A stretch of 64,000 bases of DNA from Serratia ficaria. Lineage in GTDB: Bacteria > Pseudomonadota > Gammaproteobacteria > Enterobacterales > Enterobacteriaceae. The notes under the pieces were generated by a model. That model saw nothing but the letters and a program-made list of their open reading frames with translations, ran no database searches and had not been told where the DNA came from. A program made the position numbers and the translations under genes. How positions within the stretch are numbered: position 1 is the stretch's first letter; each line of letters opens with the position of its first letter. This document shows positions 1-7,407 of this stretch, piece after piece. The stretch is taken from assembly GCF_900187015.1 (NCBI RefSeq), contig NZ_LT906479.1:1550001-1614000 (forward strand), written 5' to 3'.

Positions 1-188
1 GCGGTGGCCTGCGCGATTTTTTGCTGCAGTGCGCGTAATTTGAGATCTTCCAGCGCCTGGTAGTCTTCTACCGACATGACGACCGCGACCGGTTTGCCGT
101 TGCGATTGATTTGGACCGGTTCACGCTGTGCCTTGAGCAGTAAATCGCCGAATTGGGTTTTGGCCTCGTTCGCGGTGAGTGCGTACAT
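1..188 (-). CDS. Phd/YefM-type antitoxin (partial, C-terminus off the window)
   Basis: The gene reads leftward off the window edge; 62 residues are visible, starting MYALTANEAKTQFGDLLLKA and continuing through QINRNGKPVAVVMS and EDYQALEDLK. This is the N-terminal DNA-binding fold of the Phd/YefM family, with the usual 'NGKPVAV.. S.EDY' core, in which the C-terminal tail neutralises a toxin. A strong promoter and a perfect inverted repeat lie just upstream, as expected for an autoregulated antitoxin. In this family a RelE/ParE or Doc toxin normally follows, which here would lie outside the window. The family call is firm; the partner toxin is inferred only. Confidence 0.85.
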   Translation of the reverse strand, partial: MYALTANEAKTQFGDLLLKAQREPVQINRNGKPVAVVMSVEDYQALEDLKLRALQQKIAQAT

Positions 189-205
189 TTAATCGCTCCA
201 GTTAA

Positions 206-223
206 TTAAATCGTTCGATTTAA
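206..223. promoter_or_regulatory. Operator-like inverted repeat of the phd/yefM gene
   Basis: Perfect 8-bp arms TTAAATCG and CGATTTAA are separated by TT. They sit between the -10 box and the start codon of the antitoxin gene, overlapping the expected transcription start. Position and symmetry fit autorepression by the Phd/YefM protein; the protein assignment is inferred. Confidence 0.6.
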
Positions 224-225
224 CC

Positions 226-254
226 ATTATACGGTGCGATGAAAAAATCACCAA
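226..254 (-). promoter_or_regulatory. Sigma-70 promoter of the phd/yefM gene
   Basis: On the minus strand a -35 TTGGTG (254-249) and a consensus -10 TATAAT (231-226) are separated by 17 bp. The promoter fires directly into the antitoxin gene and abuts the inverted repeat at 206-223. Confidence 0.7.
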
Positions 255-256
255 TG

Positions 257-1492
257 TTATTCCGGTGTGCAGGTCTCGTTGGACAGATGCTGCGGCGTTT
301 CGCGCCGGAAGCCCAGGCCGATGATGCGGCCGAACAGGCGCGGCAGCCAGCGGCTGTTGCCGACGCGGGTCATCAGGCTGGAGCCGCCGCCGGTGCGGCG
401 TTTTTTCGGCCGGCGCCGGCTCATTTTAATTTGCAGAAACTGGGTGGCCTTGGTGGGGAAGCTGCGGCGGCGTTGCACCTGCCGCAGGTGCTTCAGCTGC
501 AGGCGGTGCTGGCGCAGCGGCGGAATAATGGCGTTGGCGGTGGCCACCGCATCCTGAATCGCCAGGTTGACGCCGACGCCGCCGATCGGCGACATGGCGT
601 GCGCGGCGTCGCCGATGCACAGCACCCCCGGCTTCGCCCAGCGATCCAGACGATCGATGCGAATGCTTAACAGTTTGACCTGATCCCAGCCGGCGATCTC
701 CTGCAGGCGATCGTCCTGAAACGGCGCCACTTCGGCGATGTGCAGCAGAAACTTCTCCAGGCCACCCTGTTGGATCGTTTCAAAGCTGCCTTTGTCGATC
801 GAATAGCCGCACTGCCAGTAGTCACCCCGATCGATCATGATGAAGTTTTGCTTCGGCCCGGTGTGGCCCATCGACCAGGCCGGATCGCCGGGCAGCTTGC
901 CGAGCTTCATCCACAGCACGTCGCGCGGCGAACCGAACGACTGGCTGCTGAGCGCCGCCTGTTCCCGCACCAGCGAATTGCGCCCGTCGGTACCGACCAC
1001 CAGCTGACAGCGCACGCGTATCGGGCCTGCCGGGGTCTCGGCCAGCACCCCGCATGCCTGGCCGCGATCGTACAACAGCCGGTGCGCCCGCGCCGATTTG
1101 ATCAAGGTAAAATTGGGGAAAGCCGCGGCCTGTTCCGCCAGAAAGTTGAGAAACTCCCACTGCGGCATGAAGGCGATAAACTTGCAGCGCGTCGGCAGGC
1201 GGGTGAAGTCCGCCAGCGTAATGTCGCGCCCGGCGATCTCGGCGTGCAGCGTTTCGGCGCGCTGGTGCGGCAGCTCGAGCAGCGCATCGAGCAAGCCCAG
1301 CTGGTGCATGATTTCCAGCGTGGAAGGATGAATGGTGTCGCCGCGGAAATCGCGCAGGAAGTCGGCGTGCTTCTCCAGCACCGTGACGTTAATTCCCGCT
1401 CGCGCCAGCAGGTAGCCGAGCATCAGTCCGGCCGGGCCGCCGCCAACGATGCAGCAGGCGGTGGCGTAAGGTGTGATCGCGGATGGTGACAT
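257..1492 (-). CDS. FAD-dependent monooxygenase (UbiH/PheA-TfdB group)
   Basis: A 411-residue flavoprotein. GGGPAG at residues 17-22 is the N-terminal Rossmann dinucleotide motif, and GDAAHAMSP at about 294 is the second FAD-binding motif of class A aromatic monooxygenases. The C-terminus is very basic (RRRPKKRR). The ORF is open for 38 more codons upstream, but I chose the ATG at 1492: it has a GGAG 9 nt ahead and places the FAD motif at the usual distance from the N-terminus. The upstream frame overlaps a Fur-box-like sequence, which supports the shorter start. The family normally hydroxylates aromatic or quinone-like substrates with NAD(P)H and O2; the substrate here is unknown. It is divergent from the LysR gene at 1738. 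Confidence 0.8.
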   Translation of the reverse strand: MSPSAITPYATACCIVGGGPAGLMLGYLLARAGINVTVLEKHADFLRDFRGDTIHPSTLEIMHQLGLLDALLELPHQRAETLHAEIAGRDITLADFTRLPTRCKFIAFMPQWEFLNFLAEQAAAFPNFTLIKSARAHRLLYDRGQACGVLAETPAGPIRVRCQLVVGTDGRNSLVREQAALSSQSFGSPRDVLWMKLGKLPGDPAWSMGHTGPKQNFIMIDRGDYWQCGYSIDKGSFETIQQGGLEKFLLHIAEVAPFQDDRLQEIAGWDQVKLLSIRIDRLDRWAKPGVLCIGDAAHAMSPIGGVGVNLAIQDAVATANAIIPPLRQHRLQLKHLRQVQRRRSFPTKATQFLQIKMSRRRPKKRRTGGGSSLMTRVGNSRWLPRLFGRIIGLGFRRETPQHLSNETCTPE

Positions 1493-1551
1493 GGCGGTTG
1501 GCTCCGAGAGACGATCCGCATCCGGCAGATGGTCATTGAAAATGCAGTATT

Positions 1552-1570
1552 GATAATGATTGTCAATATC
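1552..1570. promoter_or_regulatory. Fur-box-like sequence
   Basis: GATAATGATTGTCAATATC matches the 19-bp Fur consensus at 16 positions, including the whole left half. It lies about 60 bp upstream of the monooxygenase start and overlaps a TTGACA hexamer on the minus strand, so iron-dependent repression is plausible. Binding is inferred, not shown. Confidence 0.6.
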
Positions 1571-1737
1571 ATGTTTGGCTGTCAACCCGCGGCGCAGTGT
1601 GGTCAAAAGGAAGACCGGCGCGAAACCCGCAGGGAGGGTATTGAAAGACGTTGACCCGCAGAGCGCGACGCGCCATCTTTAAACGGTAAAATTCGGCATT
1701 ATTCAGGCTAACAGTTCGCAAAATCAGGATGGTCAGC

Positions 1738-2607
1738 ATGCGGCGAATTACCTTCGATCTCGAGGACTTGCGCAGCTACGTCACCGGCGTTGAGCTGGGC
1801 AGCTTCGCCAGAGCGGCGGAGCGGCTGGGGCGCTCAACCTCGGCGGTCAGCGCGCATTTGAAAAAGCTGGAGCAGCAGGTGGGCGCGCCGATCCTGCGCA
1901 AGGCCGGGCGCGGCATGGTGATGACCGAGGCCGGCGAAACGCTGCTTGGCTACGCGCGGCGCCTGTTGGAGCTGAACGACGAGGCCGCCGCCGCGGTGCG
2001 CGGGCTGAATTTGCAGGGGACGGTGCGGCTGGGGCTGCAGGAGGACTTCGGCGAAACCTTCTTGCCGCAGGTGCTGGGCAGCTTTGCCCGCGCCAATCCC
2101 AAGGTGCGCATCGAGGCGCGCATCGCCCGCAACGCCGAACTGATCGAATGGGTGGTGAAAGGCCAGCTGGACCTGTCGCTGGCCTGGGATGGCGGCCTGC
2201 GTTCGCCGTTTCATCAGGCGCTCGGGCAGCGGCAGCTGCGCTGGATAGCCTCGCCGAACTTTGACCCGGCGCCCTGGCAGAGCGGGGATGAACCGCTGCC
2301 GCTGGTGATGTTCGATGCGCCCTGTCTGATGCGCAGCGCCGCCATCCAGGCGCTGGATGGCGCCGGCATTCCGTGGCGCATCGCTTTTACCAGCCGCAGC
2401 CTGAACGGCATTTGGGCGGCGGTCAGCGCCGGGCTGGGCGTGACGCTGCGCACCGACGCCGGGCTGCCGCCGGGCCTGGCCCCGCTGGCGCCCGGCGTGC
2501 TGCCGCCGCTTGGCCGACTCGGCGTGGTGTTGCATCGCGCCGAGGATCATCCCTCCGCCGCCATCCAGCGGCTGGCGCAAATCGTGGTCGAGCGGATTAA
2601 CGGTTAA
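1738..2607 (+). CDS. LysR-family transcriptional regulator
   Basis: 289 residues. The N-terminal winged helix-turn-helix spans about residues 3-65 (FDLEDLRSYVTGVELGSFAR, then RAAERLGRSTSAVSAHLKKL), followed by a LysR substrate-binding domain to the end. Two in-frame ATGs exist (1729 and 1738). The second has AGGA at 1726-1729, 8 nt ahead, so I chose it. Its stop codon overlaps the stop of the convergent sseA gene. It is divergent from the FAD monooxygenase, the natural candidate target, but no clear T-N11-A site was identified. The inducer is unknown. Confidence 0.9.
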   Translation: MRRITFDLEDLRSYVTGVELGSFARAAERLGRSTSAVSAHLKKLEQQVGAPILRKAGRGMVMTEAGETLLGYARRLLELNDEAAAAVRGLNLQGTVRLGLQEDFGETFLPQVLGSFARANPKVRIEARIARNAELIEWVVKGQLDLSLAWDGGLRSPFHQALGQRQLRWIASPNFDPAPWQSGDEPLPLVMFDAPCLMRSAAIQALDGAGIPWRIAFTSRSLNGIWAAVSAGLGVTLRTDAGLPPGLAPLAPGVLPPLGRLGVVLHRAEDHPSAAIQRLAQIVVERING

Positions 2608-3455
2608 TCCTGTTCGATCGGCTGCCGGCCGCTCAGCGCGCCCCATTCGGTCCAGGCGCCGTCGTACAGTTTGACCTGCGGCGCGCCGAGCGACAGCAGG
2701 CCGAACGCCAGCACCGCCGCCGTCACGCCGGAACCGCAGCTGGTGACGATCGGGCCATTGATGTCTACCCCCTTATCGCTGAAGGTTTGCTTTAGCGCCG
2801 CCAGCGATTTGAAACGGCCGTTTTCCAGCAGCTCGCCATAGGGAATATTGATGCTGCCGGGAATATGCCCGCGGTGCAGGCCCGGGCGCGGTTCCGGCGC
2901 TTCGGCGTAGAAACGCGGCGCGGCGCGGGCGTCCAGGATCTGCACTTCGCTGTTCAGCGCCTGTTCCACCTGCTGCATATTCACTACCGCGTCGGCGTTG
3001 AAGCGGGCGTTGAAGGTGCGCGCCGTCGGCTGCGCCGCACCGGTTTCCAAAGGTTGGCCCAGCGCCGTCCAGCCGTTCAGGCCCTCGTCCAGCAGGTAAA
3101 CCTGCCGCGCGCCGAAGTTGCGGAAGGTCCACCAGCCGCGCGGCGCCGAAAACTGATTGCCCTCGTCATAAAACACGATGCGTCGTTTTTCGCTGAGGCC
3201 CAGCCTGCCGGCCGCCGCGGCGAAAGCCTCCGCCGTCGGCAGCATATGCGGCAGATCGGTATTTTTGTCCGCCACGTCATCGATGTCGAAGTACACCGCG
3301 CCCGGAATATGGCCGCGTTCGAATTCGGCGAGCATGTCTTTTTTCGGCGTCAGGCCAACCGGGGACATCCTGACGTCGACCACCGCCAGATCTTCATCGT
3401 TGATATGTTGCGCAAGCCATTGGGGAGTAACCAGAAAAGGAGAGTTCATCGTCAT
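2604..3455 (-). CDS. sseA: 3-mercaptopyruvate sulfurtransferase (tandem rhodanese)
   Basis: 284 residues with two rhodanese domains (about 8-140 and 160-280). The active-site loop CGSGVTA, with nucleophilic Cys about 241, is the one typical of 3-mercaptopyruvate rather than thiosulfate sulfurtransferases and matches E. coli SseA. The enzyme transfers sulfur from 3-mercaptopyruvate to cyanide or thiol acceptors in the cytoplasm. The reading frame is open far upstream to 3938, but the start MTMNSPFLV at 3455 has an AGG 8 nt upstream and matches the normal N-terminus; the extension overlaps the neighbouring NUDIX gene on the other strand. Confidence 0.93.
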   Translation of the reverse strand: MTMNSPFLVTPQWLAQHINDEDLAVVDVRMSPVGLTPKKDMLAEFERGHIPGAVYFDIDDVADKNTDLPHMLPTAEAFAAAAGRLGLSEKRRIVFYDEGNQFSAPRGWWTFRNFGARQVYLLDEGLNGWTALGQPLETGAAQPTARTFNARFNADAVVNMQQVEQALNSEVQILDARAAPRFYAEAPEPRPGLHRGHIPGSINIPYGELLENGRFKSLAALKQTFSDKGVDINGPIVTSCGSGVTAAVLAFGLLSLGAPQVKLYDGAWTEWGALSGRQPIEQD

Positions 3456-3551
3456 TGTTCGCCTGTGGTGAAAACGGATTTTCACTATACACCAGGGGGC
3501 GAGGGGATGGGGTATGATGAGCGGCATTGGTGGCGGACAATTTGAGGTGGC

Positions 3552-3974
3552 ATGGCTAACGCAAGCTTCGGCGGGGCGAAAATCGCGCTGCGCTGCGACG
3601 ATCGATTGCTGGTGTATCAACGCGATGACAAGCCGGGCATTCCCTGGCCCGGTCTCTGGGATCTGCCCGGCGGCGGGCGCGAGAACGGCGAAACGCCGCT
3701 GCAGTGCGTGCGGCGCGAAACCTGGGAGGAGTTCGGCCTGCTCATCGGCGCGCGGCAGGTCGGCTGGCGGCGGCGCTACGACGGCATTTTCCCCGGCTAT
3801 CCGCCGACCTGGTTTATGGTGGGCGATATCCGGCCGGAGCAGATCGCCGCCATTCGCTTTGGCGATGAGGGGCAGGATTGGCGGATGATGCCCATCGCGG
3901 AGTTCATTCACCATCCGCAGGGCATTGCGCACCTGCAACGGCGGCTGGCCGAATACCTGATACAGCGGGATTAA
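3552..3974 (+). CDS. NUDIX hydrolase
   Basis: 140 residues with a complete Nudix box at residues 41-63: G-x5-E-x7-R-E-x-W-E-E-x-G-L, which supplies the Mg2+ ligands for pyrophosphohydrolysis of nucleoside diphosphates linked to another moiety. GAGG lies just before the ATG. The last 4 nt overlap the end of the convergent DUF523 gene. The overall form (short, WPGLWDLPGGG before the box) resembles MutT/ADP-ribose-type NUDIX enzymes, but the substrate cannot be read from sequence. Confidence 0.9.
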   Translation: MANASFGGAKIALRCDDRLLVYQRDDKPGIPWPGLWDLPGGGRENGETPLQCVRRETWEEFGLLIGARQVGWRRRYDGIFPGYPPTWFMVGDIRPEQIAAIRFGDEGQDWRMMPIAEFIHHPQGIAHLQRRLAEYLIQRD

Positions 3975-4471
3975 CGGCCGTCCTCATGCGCAATCCGGGC
4001 GATCAGCGCCGGCAGTTGACGGTCGGAAAACACCTCGACGCCATGCTGGCGCAGCAACTCGGCGGTGACGCCGCTGCCGGCTCGGGTTTGCCCGCCGAAC
4101 GTGCCGTCGTAGATGAATCGGCTGCCGCAGGAAGGGCTGCCGTCGGTCAGCAGGGCGAAACGGCAGCCGTGGCGGCGGGCGGTTTCCAGCGCCAGATGCG
4201 CGCCGAGCAGGTATTGGCTGGTGACGTCGCCGCCGCCGGATTCGATGACCCGCGCCCGCAGGGCGATCACCGCGGCGCCATCGCCCTGCGGGGTGATTTC
4301 CGCCGCGGGGCGCGGGGTGGAAAAACCGGCGGCCAGTTCGGGGCAGCACACCACCAGGCGGCCTTCGTGTCGCCAGCGCTGCAGGGTGGCGTCGATCAGG
4401 GGTTTGTCGGATCCGTTGTAGCGAACTTTAAAGCCGGCCAGGCAGGCGCTGAGGAGAATGTTTGACGGCAT
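3971..4471 (-). CDS. DUF523 family protein
   Basis: 166 residues. It has the conserved cysteines of the DUF523 family: Cys10 in SACLAG, Cys42-Cys43 in CCPE, and Cys115 in GSPSCGS. The pattern suggests metal or Fe-S binding, but no activity is assigned to the family. The gene starts at ATG 4471 and converges on the NUDIX gene with a 4-nt overlap. A terminator-like hairpin of the preceding AraC unit lies just upstream of it. Confidence 0.85.
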   Translation of the reverse strand: MPSNILLSACLAGFKVRYNGSDKPLIDATLQRWRHEGRLVVCCPELAAGFSTPRPAAEITPQGDGAAVIALRARVIESGGGDVTSQYLLGAHLALETARRHGCRFALLTDGSPSCGSRFIYDGTFGGQTRAGSGVTAELLRQHGVEVFSDRQLPALIARIAHEDGR

Positions 4472-4499
4472 GATGTCGGTCTCTGTCGCAGTGGCGAAA

Positions 4500-4520
4500 G
4501 CGCGGGCAAACCGCCCGCGC
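4500..4520 (-). terminator. Hairpin terminator after the AraC unit
   Basis: An 8-bp GC stem (GCGCGGGC / GCCCGCGC) with a 5-nt loop is followed on the minus strand by only three T residues. It lies after the NAD(P)-binding stub and before the DUF523 gene. The short T-run makes it a moderate candidate. Confidence 0.45.
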
Positions 4521-4542
4521 GCGCGGCTTTATGCTAGCAGAA

Positions 4543-4605
4543 TCAGGGCGCGGCTGTCAGCGCCTGGCCGACCATGCCGCCGGCGCCGAATAATATCACT
4601 TTCAT
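4543..4605 (-). pseudogene. Stub of an NAD(P)-binding (epimerase-like) protein gene
   Basis: A 20-codon frame, MKVILFGAGGMVGQALTAAP then stop. GAGGMVG is the N-terminal Rossmann motif of atypical SDR/NAD(P)H-binding proteins, which normally run over 200 residues. Its ATG overlaps the AraC stop (ATGA), the arrangement of a translationally coupled downstream gene. In another frame the DNA after the motif reads S-R-A-L-I-L-L-A-stop, which could be the original C-terminus joined out of frame by an internal deletion; this last point is speculative. Confidence 0.6.
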
Positions 4606-5627
4606 ATCCTGTTCCCCTGTTTGCCCGCCGTGCGCTGAGTACGCCAGCGGTTCGGCGTCAGCGCTTCCCACTGCATAAAGGCGCGGCTGAACGAATTAAG
4701 CTCTTCGAAACCCAGCACGAAGGCGATTTCACCCGGCTCCAGGTCGGTGTCCGCCAGCAGTTGGCAGGCGGTGCGATGGCGGGTTTTGTCCAGCAGCTGC
4801 TGGTAGCTGTAGCCGTGCTGCTGCAGGCGGCGCTGCAGGGTGCGCGGGCTGACGTACAGCTCGGCGGCGACGCTGTTGACGCTGGGGCGCTGGCCGCGCA
4901 TGCTGCGGCCGAGGATCGCCATCACCTGCGCCGGCAGGTCGCTCTCTTCGCGCGTCTTGGCCAGCTCGGCCTCCAGCCCCGGCAACAACAGCGCCAGCAT
5001 GTCCTGATTGTAGGTGATGAAAGGTTGCCGCATCAGCGCGCGATCGAATACCAGCACGTCCAGCGGCGCGTCGAAATGCACCGGGCAGGCAAAATGCCCC
5101 GGCAGCGGCGAGGCCGGGTCCCGGCGCCGCGTCAGCTCAATGGCCCGCGGCTGGATGGCCAGGCCGGTGCCGCGGCGGCACAGGGTGGTGATGGAGGCGA
5201 ACATGGCGTCGATCAACAGCGTCGGCGCGTGGCCTTCGGCCATGATCCAACGGGTATGCAGCCGCACGCTGTCGCCGTCCTCCACCAGCATCAGTTCTTC
5301 CGGGCAAACCAGCCGCTTGTAGCGGGCGACCTTCTGCAGCGCCTCGCCCAGAGTGGCGGAATGCAGCGCGGCGACCGAGGCGATGTCGTAGTGCTCCGGC
5401 GCCACGTCGCCGCCAAGACGCAGGCCGAAGGCGGCATCGTCGGTCAGGCGGGCGAGGGCGCGCCAGGTAGCGAAGAACTGCCGGGTGGTCAGCCTGATCT
5501 TTTCGCGCCGGTCGCTGAGCAGGCCGGCGGGCAGGCCGGCCAACTGGCCGACCCGTTCGATGTCCACCCCCAGCGCCGCCAGGCGAACCGCGAGGGCGCT
5601 GGAAACCGGGATTTGATCGCTGCTCAC
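4602..5627 (-). CDS. AraC-family regulator (Arabinose_bd / OruR-like type)
   Basis: 341 residues. The N-terminal ~200 residues resemble the ligand-binding part of OruR/ArgR-like AraC proteins. The C-terminal ~90 residues hold the two helix-turn-helix motifs (SVNSVAAELYVSPRTLQRRL, then FVLGFEELNSFSRAFMQWEA). The start is a GTG at 5627 with AAGGAG 7 nt ahead; this SD overlaps the stop codon of the upstream SDR stub, and the AraC stop overlaps the start of the downstream NAD(P)-binding stub. The regulator is therefore the only intact member of what looks like a three-gene oxidoreductase operon. Tandem repeats at 5786-5816 are a likely binding site. Confidence 0.88.
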   Translation of the reverse strand: MSSDQIPVSSALAVRLAALGVDIERVGQLAGLPAGLLSDRREKIRLTTRQFFATWRALARLTDDAAFGLRLGGDVAPEHYDIASVAALHSATLGEALQKVARYKRLVCPEELMLVEDGDSVRLHTRWIMAEGHAPTLLIDAMFASITTLCRRGTGLAIQPRAIELTRRRDPASPLPGHFACPVHFDAPLDVLVFDRALMRQPFITYNQDMLALLLPGLEAELAKTREESDLPAQVMAILGRSMRGQRPSVNSVAAELYVSPRTLQRRLQQHGYSYQQLLDKTRHRTACQLLADTDLEPGEIAFVLGFEELNSFSRAFMQWEALTPNRWRTQRTAGKQGNRI

Positions 5628-5637
5628 TGCTTGCTCC

Positions 5638-5715
5638 TTATGATTTTCCCGCCGCCAACTGCCGGCCGAGACCGCGCGAACTGCCGGTAATTAACCATAC
5701 CTGAGAGTGAGACAT
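5638..5715 (-). pseudogene. Stub of a short-chain dehydrogenase gene
   Basis: A 25-codon frame beginning MSHSQVWLITGSSRGLGRQL and ending AAGKS-stop. TGSSRGLG is the TGxxxGxG cofactor motif of classical SDRs, whose normal length is about 250 residues, so nearly the whole gene is gone. A strong SD (GGAAGG) precedes the ATG and the stop leads straight into the SD of the AraC gene, so the leader may still be translated and may couple AraC translation. Confidence 0.65.
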
Positions 5716-5785
5716 GACAACCTTCCTTACCTGCTCGTGGGGTGAGGTTTCACTCTAGAAGGTTAGGCGGTGCGCCGATAATCCC

Positions 5786-5816
5786 ATTGCGCCAAAAGCT
5801 AATCCGATCGCGCCAA
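5786..5816. promoter_or_regulatory. Tandem direct repeats, probable AraC-family operator
   Basis: ATTGCGCCAA (5786-5795) and ATCGCGCCAA (5807-5816) share 9 of 10 bases and are exactly 21 bp apart, two helical turns, as in AraC-type tandem half-sites. They lie 70-100 bp upstream of the SDR stub/AraC unit and run into the 3' end of the MocR gene. A third, shorter TGCGCC copy is at 5771. Confidence 0.5.
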
Positions 5817-7235
5817 TGTATCGGCCGCCATCAGTTGCTGCACGGTGGCGCCGACCCGCAGTACCGCCTGTTCGATCTCCGCGCTCAGTTTGGCCGCGTA
5901 GTTGATGCGCAGGCAGTTGCGGTATTTGCCTGAGGCGGAAAAAATGCTGCCGACGGCGATCTGCACGCCTTGCTGCTCGAGATAGCGATTCAGCCGCAGG
6001 GTATCGAACTCTTCATCCAGCTCGATCCACAGCATAAAACCGCCGCGCGGCTGGCTGACGCGGGTGCCGGCCGGGAAGTATTTCATGATCCAGTCGGTCA
6101 TCCGATCGCGGTTCTGCTGATAGCGGGCGCGCATGCGCCGCAGATGCAGCAGGTAGTGGCCATGGCGAATAAAGTCGGCGATCGCCAGCTGCGGCTGGGT
6201 GGCCGTCGAACCGGAGCCAATGTACTTCATATGCAGCACCCGTTCCAGATAGCGGCCGGGGGCGATCCAGCCGACGCGCAGGCCGGGCGCCAGCGTTTTG
6301 GAGAATGAGCTGCACAGCAGCACGCGGCCGTCCTCGTCGAACGACTTGATGGTGCGCGGCCGCGGATACTGGTAGGCGATATCCCCATACACGTCGTCTT
6401 CGATAATCGCCGCGTCGTGGCGCTGCGCCAGCGTCAGCAAGCGTCGCTTGTTCGCCTCCGGCATGATGTAACCCAGCGGGTTGTTGCAGTTGGGGGTCAA
6501 CAGGATAGCCTTGACCGGCCACTGCTCCAGCGCCATTTCCAGCGCGGCCAGGCTGATGCCGTCTAGCGGATCGGTCGGGATTTCCAGCGCCCTGATGCCC
6601 AACCCTTTCAGCGTCTGCATGGTGCCGTGGAAGCAAGGGGAATCGACCGCCACGATGTCGCCGGGTCGGCACACCGCGCGCAACCCGGCGGACAGCGCCT
6701 CCTGGCAGCCGGTGGTGATCATCAGCTGTTCGGCGTCGATGCGGCAGCCGGAATCCAGCAGCAGGCGGGCGATTTGCTCGCGCAGCGCGCTGACTCCCTG
6801 AATGCTGTCATAGTAAAGGCTGCGTAAATCACCGTGGCGGGCCGCGTCCCGCAGCGCTTTCATCAACGGCTTCATCGTCGGTTCAGCGATATCCGGCATG
6901 CCGCGCCCCAGCTGTATCAGGCCGGCGCGCGGCTTGCTGCGGATCAGTTCCAGCACCTGTTCCCACTGGGAAATATCCACCGGGCGCTGCACCGGCGCGG
7001 TAACGGCCGGCAGCGCCGCCGGCGCCCGCCGCGGCCGCACGAAGTAACCCGACTTGGGGCGCGCCTCCACCAGTTGGCGCTCCTCCAGCTGGCGATAGGC
7101 CTGTTGCACCGTGCTGATGCTGACGCCGTGTTCCTGGCTCAGCGCGCGAACCGAAGGCAGGCGGTCGCCGGCCGGATACAGACCCTGTTCTATGCGCTGG
7201 CTTAGGATGGCGGCCAGCCTGGCGTAGCGTGTCAT
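5799..7235 (-). CDS. MocR-family regulator (GntR HTH fused to aminotransferase fold)
   Basis: 478 residues. A GntR winged helix-turn-helix (residues 1-70, with PAGDRLPSVRAL and STVQQAYRQLE) is joined to a fold-type I aminotransferase domain (about 90-470). The PLP-binding lysine is Lys313 in SSFSKTLAPGLRVGW, and TPNCNNPLG (247-255) is the phosphate/carboxylate loop. MocR proteins such as PdxR use the aminotransferase part as a PLP- or amino-acid-sensing domain. It is divergent from the DUF1127 gene at 7408, and direct repeats fill the intergenic space. Its target and ligand are unknown; E. coli YdcR is the nearest form I recall. Confidence 0.9.
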   Translation of the reverse strand: MTRYARLAAILSQRIEQGLYPAGDRLPSVRALSQEHGVSISTVQQAYRQLEERQLVEARPKSGYFVRPRRAPAALPAVTAPVQRPVDISQWEQVLELIRSKPRAGLIQLGRGMPDIAEPTMKPLMKALRDAARHGDLRSLYYDSIQGVSALREQIARLLLDSGCRIDAEQLMITTGCQEALSAGLRAVCRPGDIVAVDSPCFHGTMQTLKGLGIRALEIPTDPLDGISLAALEMALEQWPVKAILLTPNCNNPLGYIMPEANKRRLLTLAQRHDAAIIEDDVYGDIAYQYPRPRTIKSFDEDGRVLLCSSFSKTLAPGLRVGWIAPGRYLERVLHMKYIGSGSTATQPQLAIADFIRHGHYLLHLRRMRARYQQNRDRMTDWIMKYFPAGTRVSQPRGGFMLWIELDEEFDTLRLNRYLEQQGVQIAVGSIFSASGKYRNCLRINYAAKLSAEIEQAVLRVGATVQQLMAADTLARSD

Positions 7236-7307
7236 ACAGATGCCTAAAGTAAGGGAAAGGGAATAAAAAAGCGGTACAGATGCTGTTAAAGTAGACCATT
7301 CAGATGC
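7235..7307. promoter_or_regulatory. Direct repeats between the MocR and DUF1127 genes
   Basis: TACAGATGC occurs at 7235-7243 and 7275-7283, and TTCAGATGC at 7299-7307. The first two copies are each followed by TAAAGTA, so the repeated unit is longer than the core. MocR regulators typically bind direct repeats in the divergent promoter region; assignment to this MocR is inferred. Confidence 0.5.
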
Positions 7308-7407
7308 GCCGAGACAGCTTTTGTATGGAAAAAATATCGCCTGCGTGAATCTGTATTGTTTTCCCCCGGCGTCGCATCATCAATGCAGGATCACGAAGGA
7401 GAAAATG

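Noticed and set aside
3941..4466. Possible selenocysteine or redox operon linking the NUDIX and DUF523 genes
   Set aside because: The two genes are convergent, so they cannot share a transcript; cysteines of DUF523 are the normal family pattern.
4458..5690. A 410-codon plus-strand frame opposite the AraC gene
   Set aside because: Low-complexity Gln/Arg-rich translation with no domain; explained by GC-biased codons of the AraC gene on the other strand.
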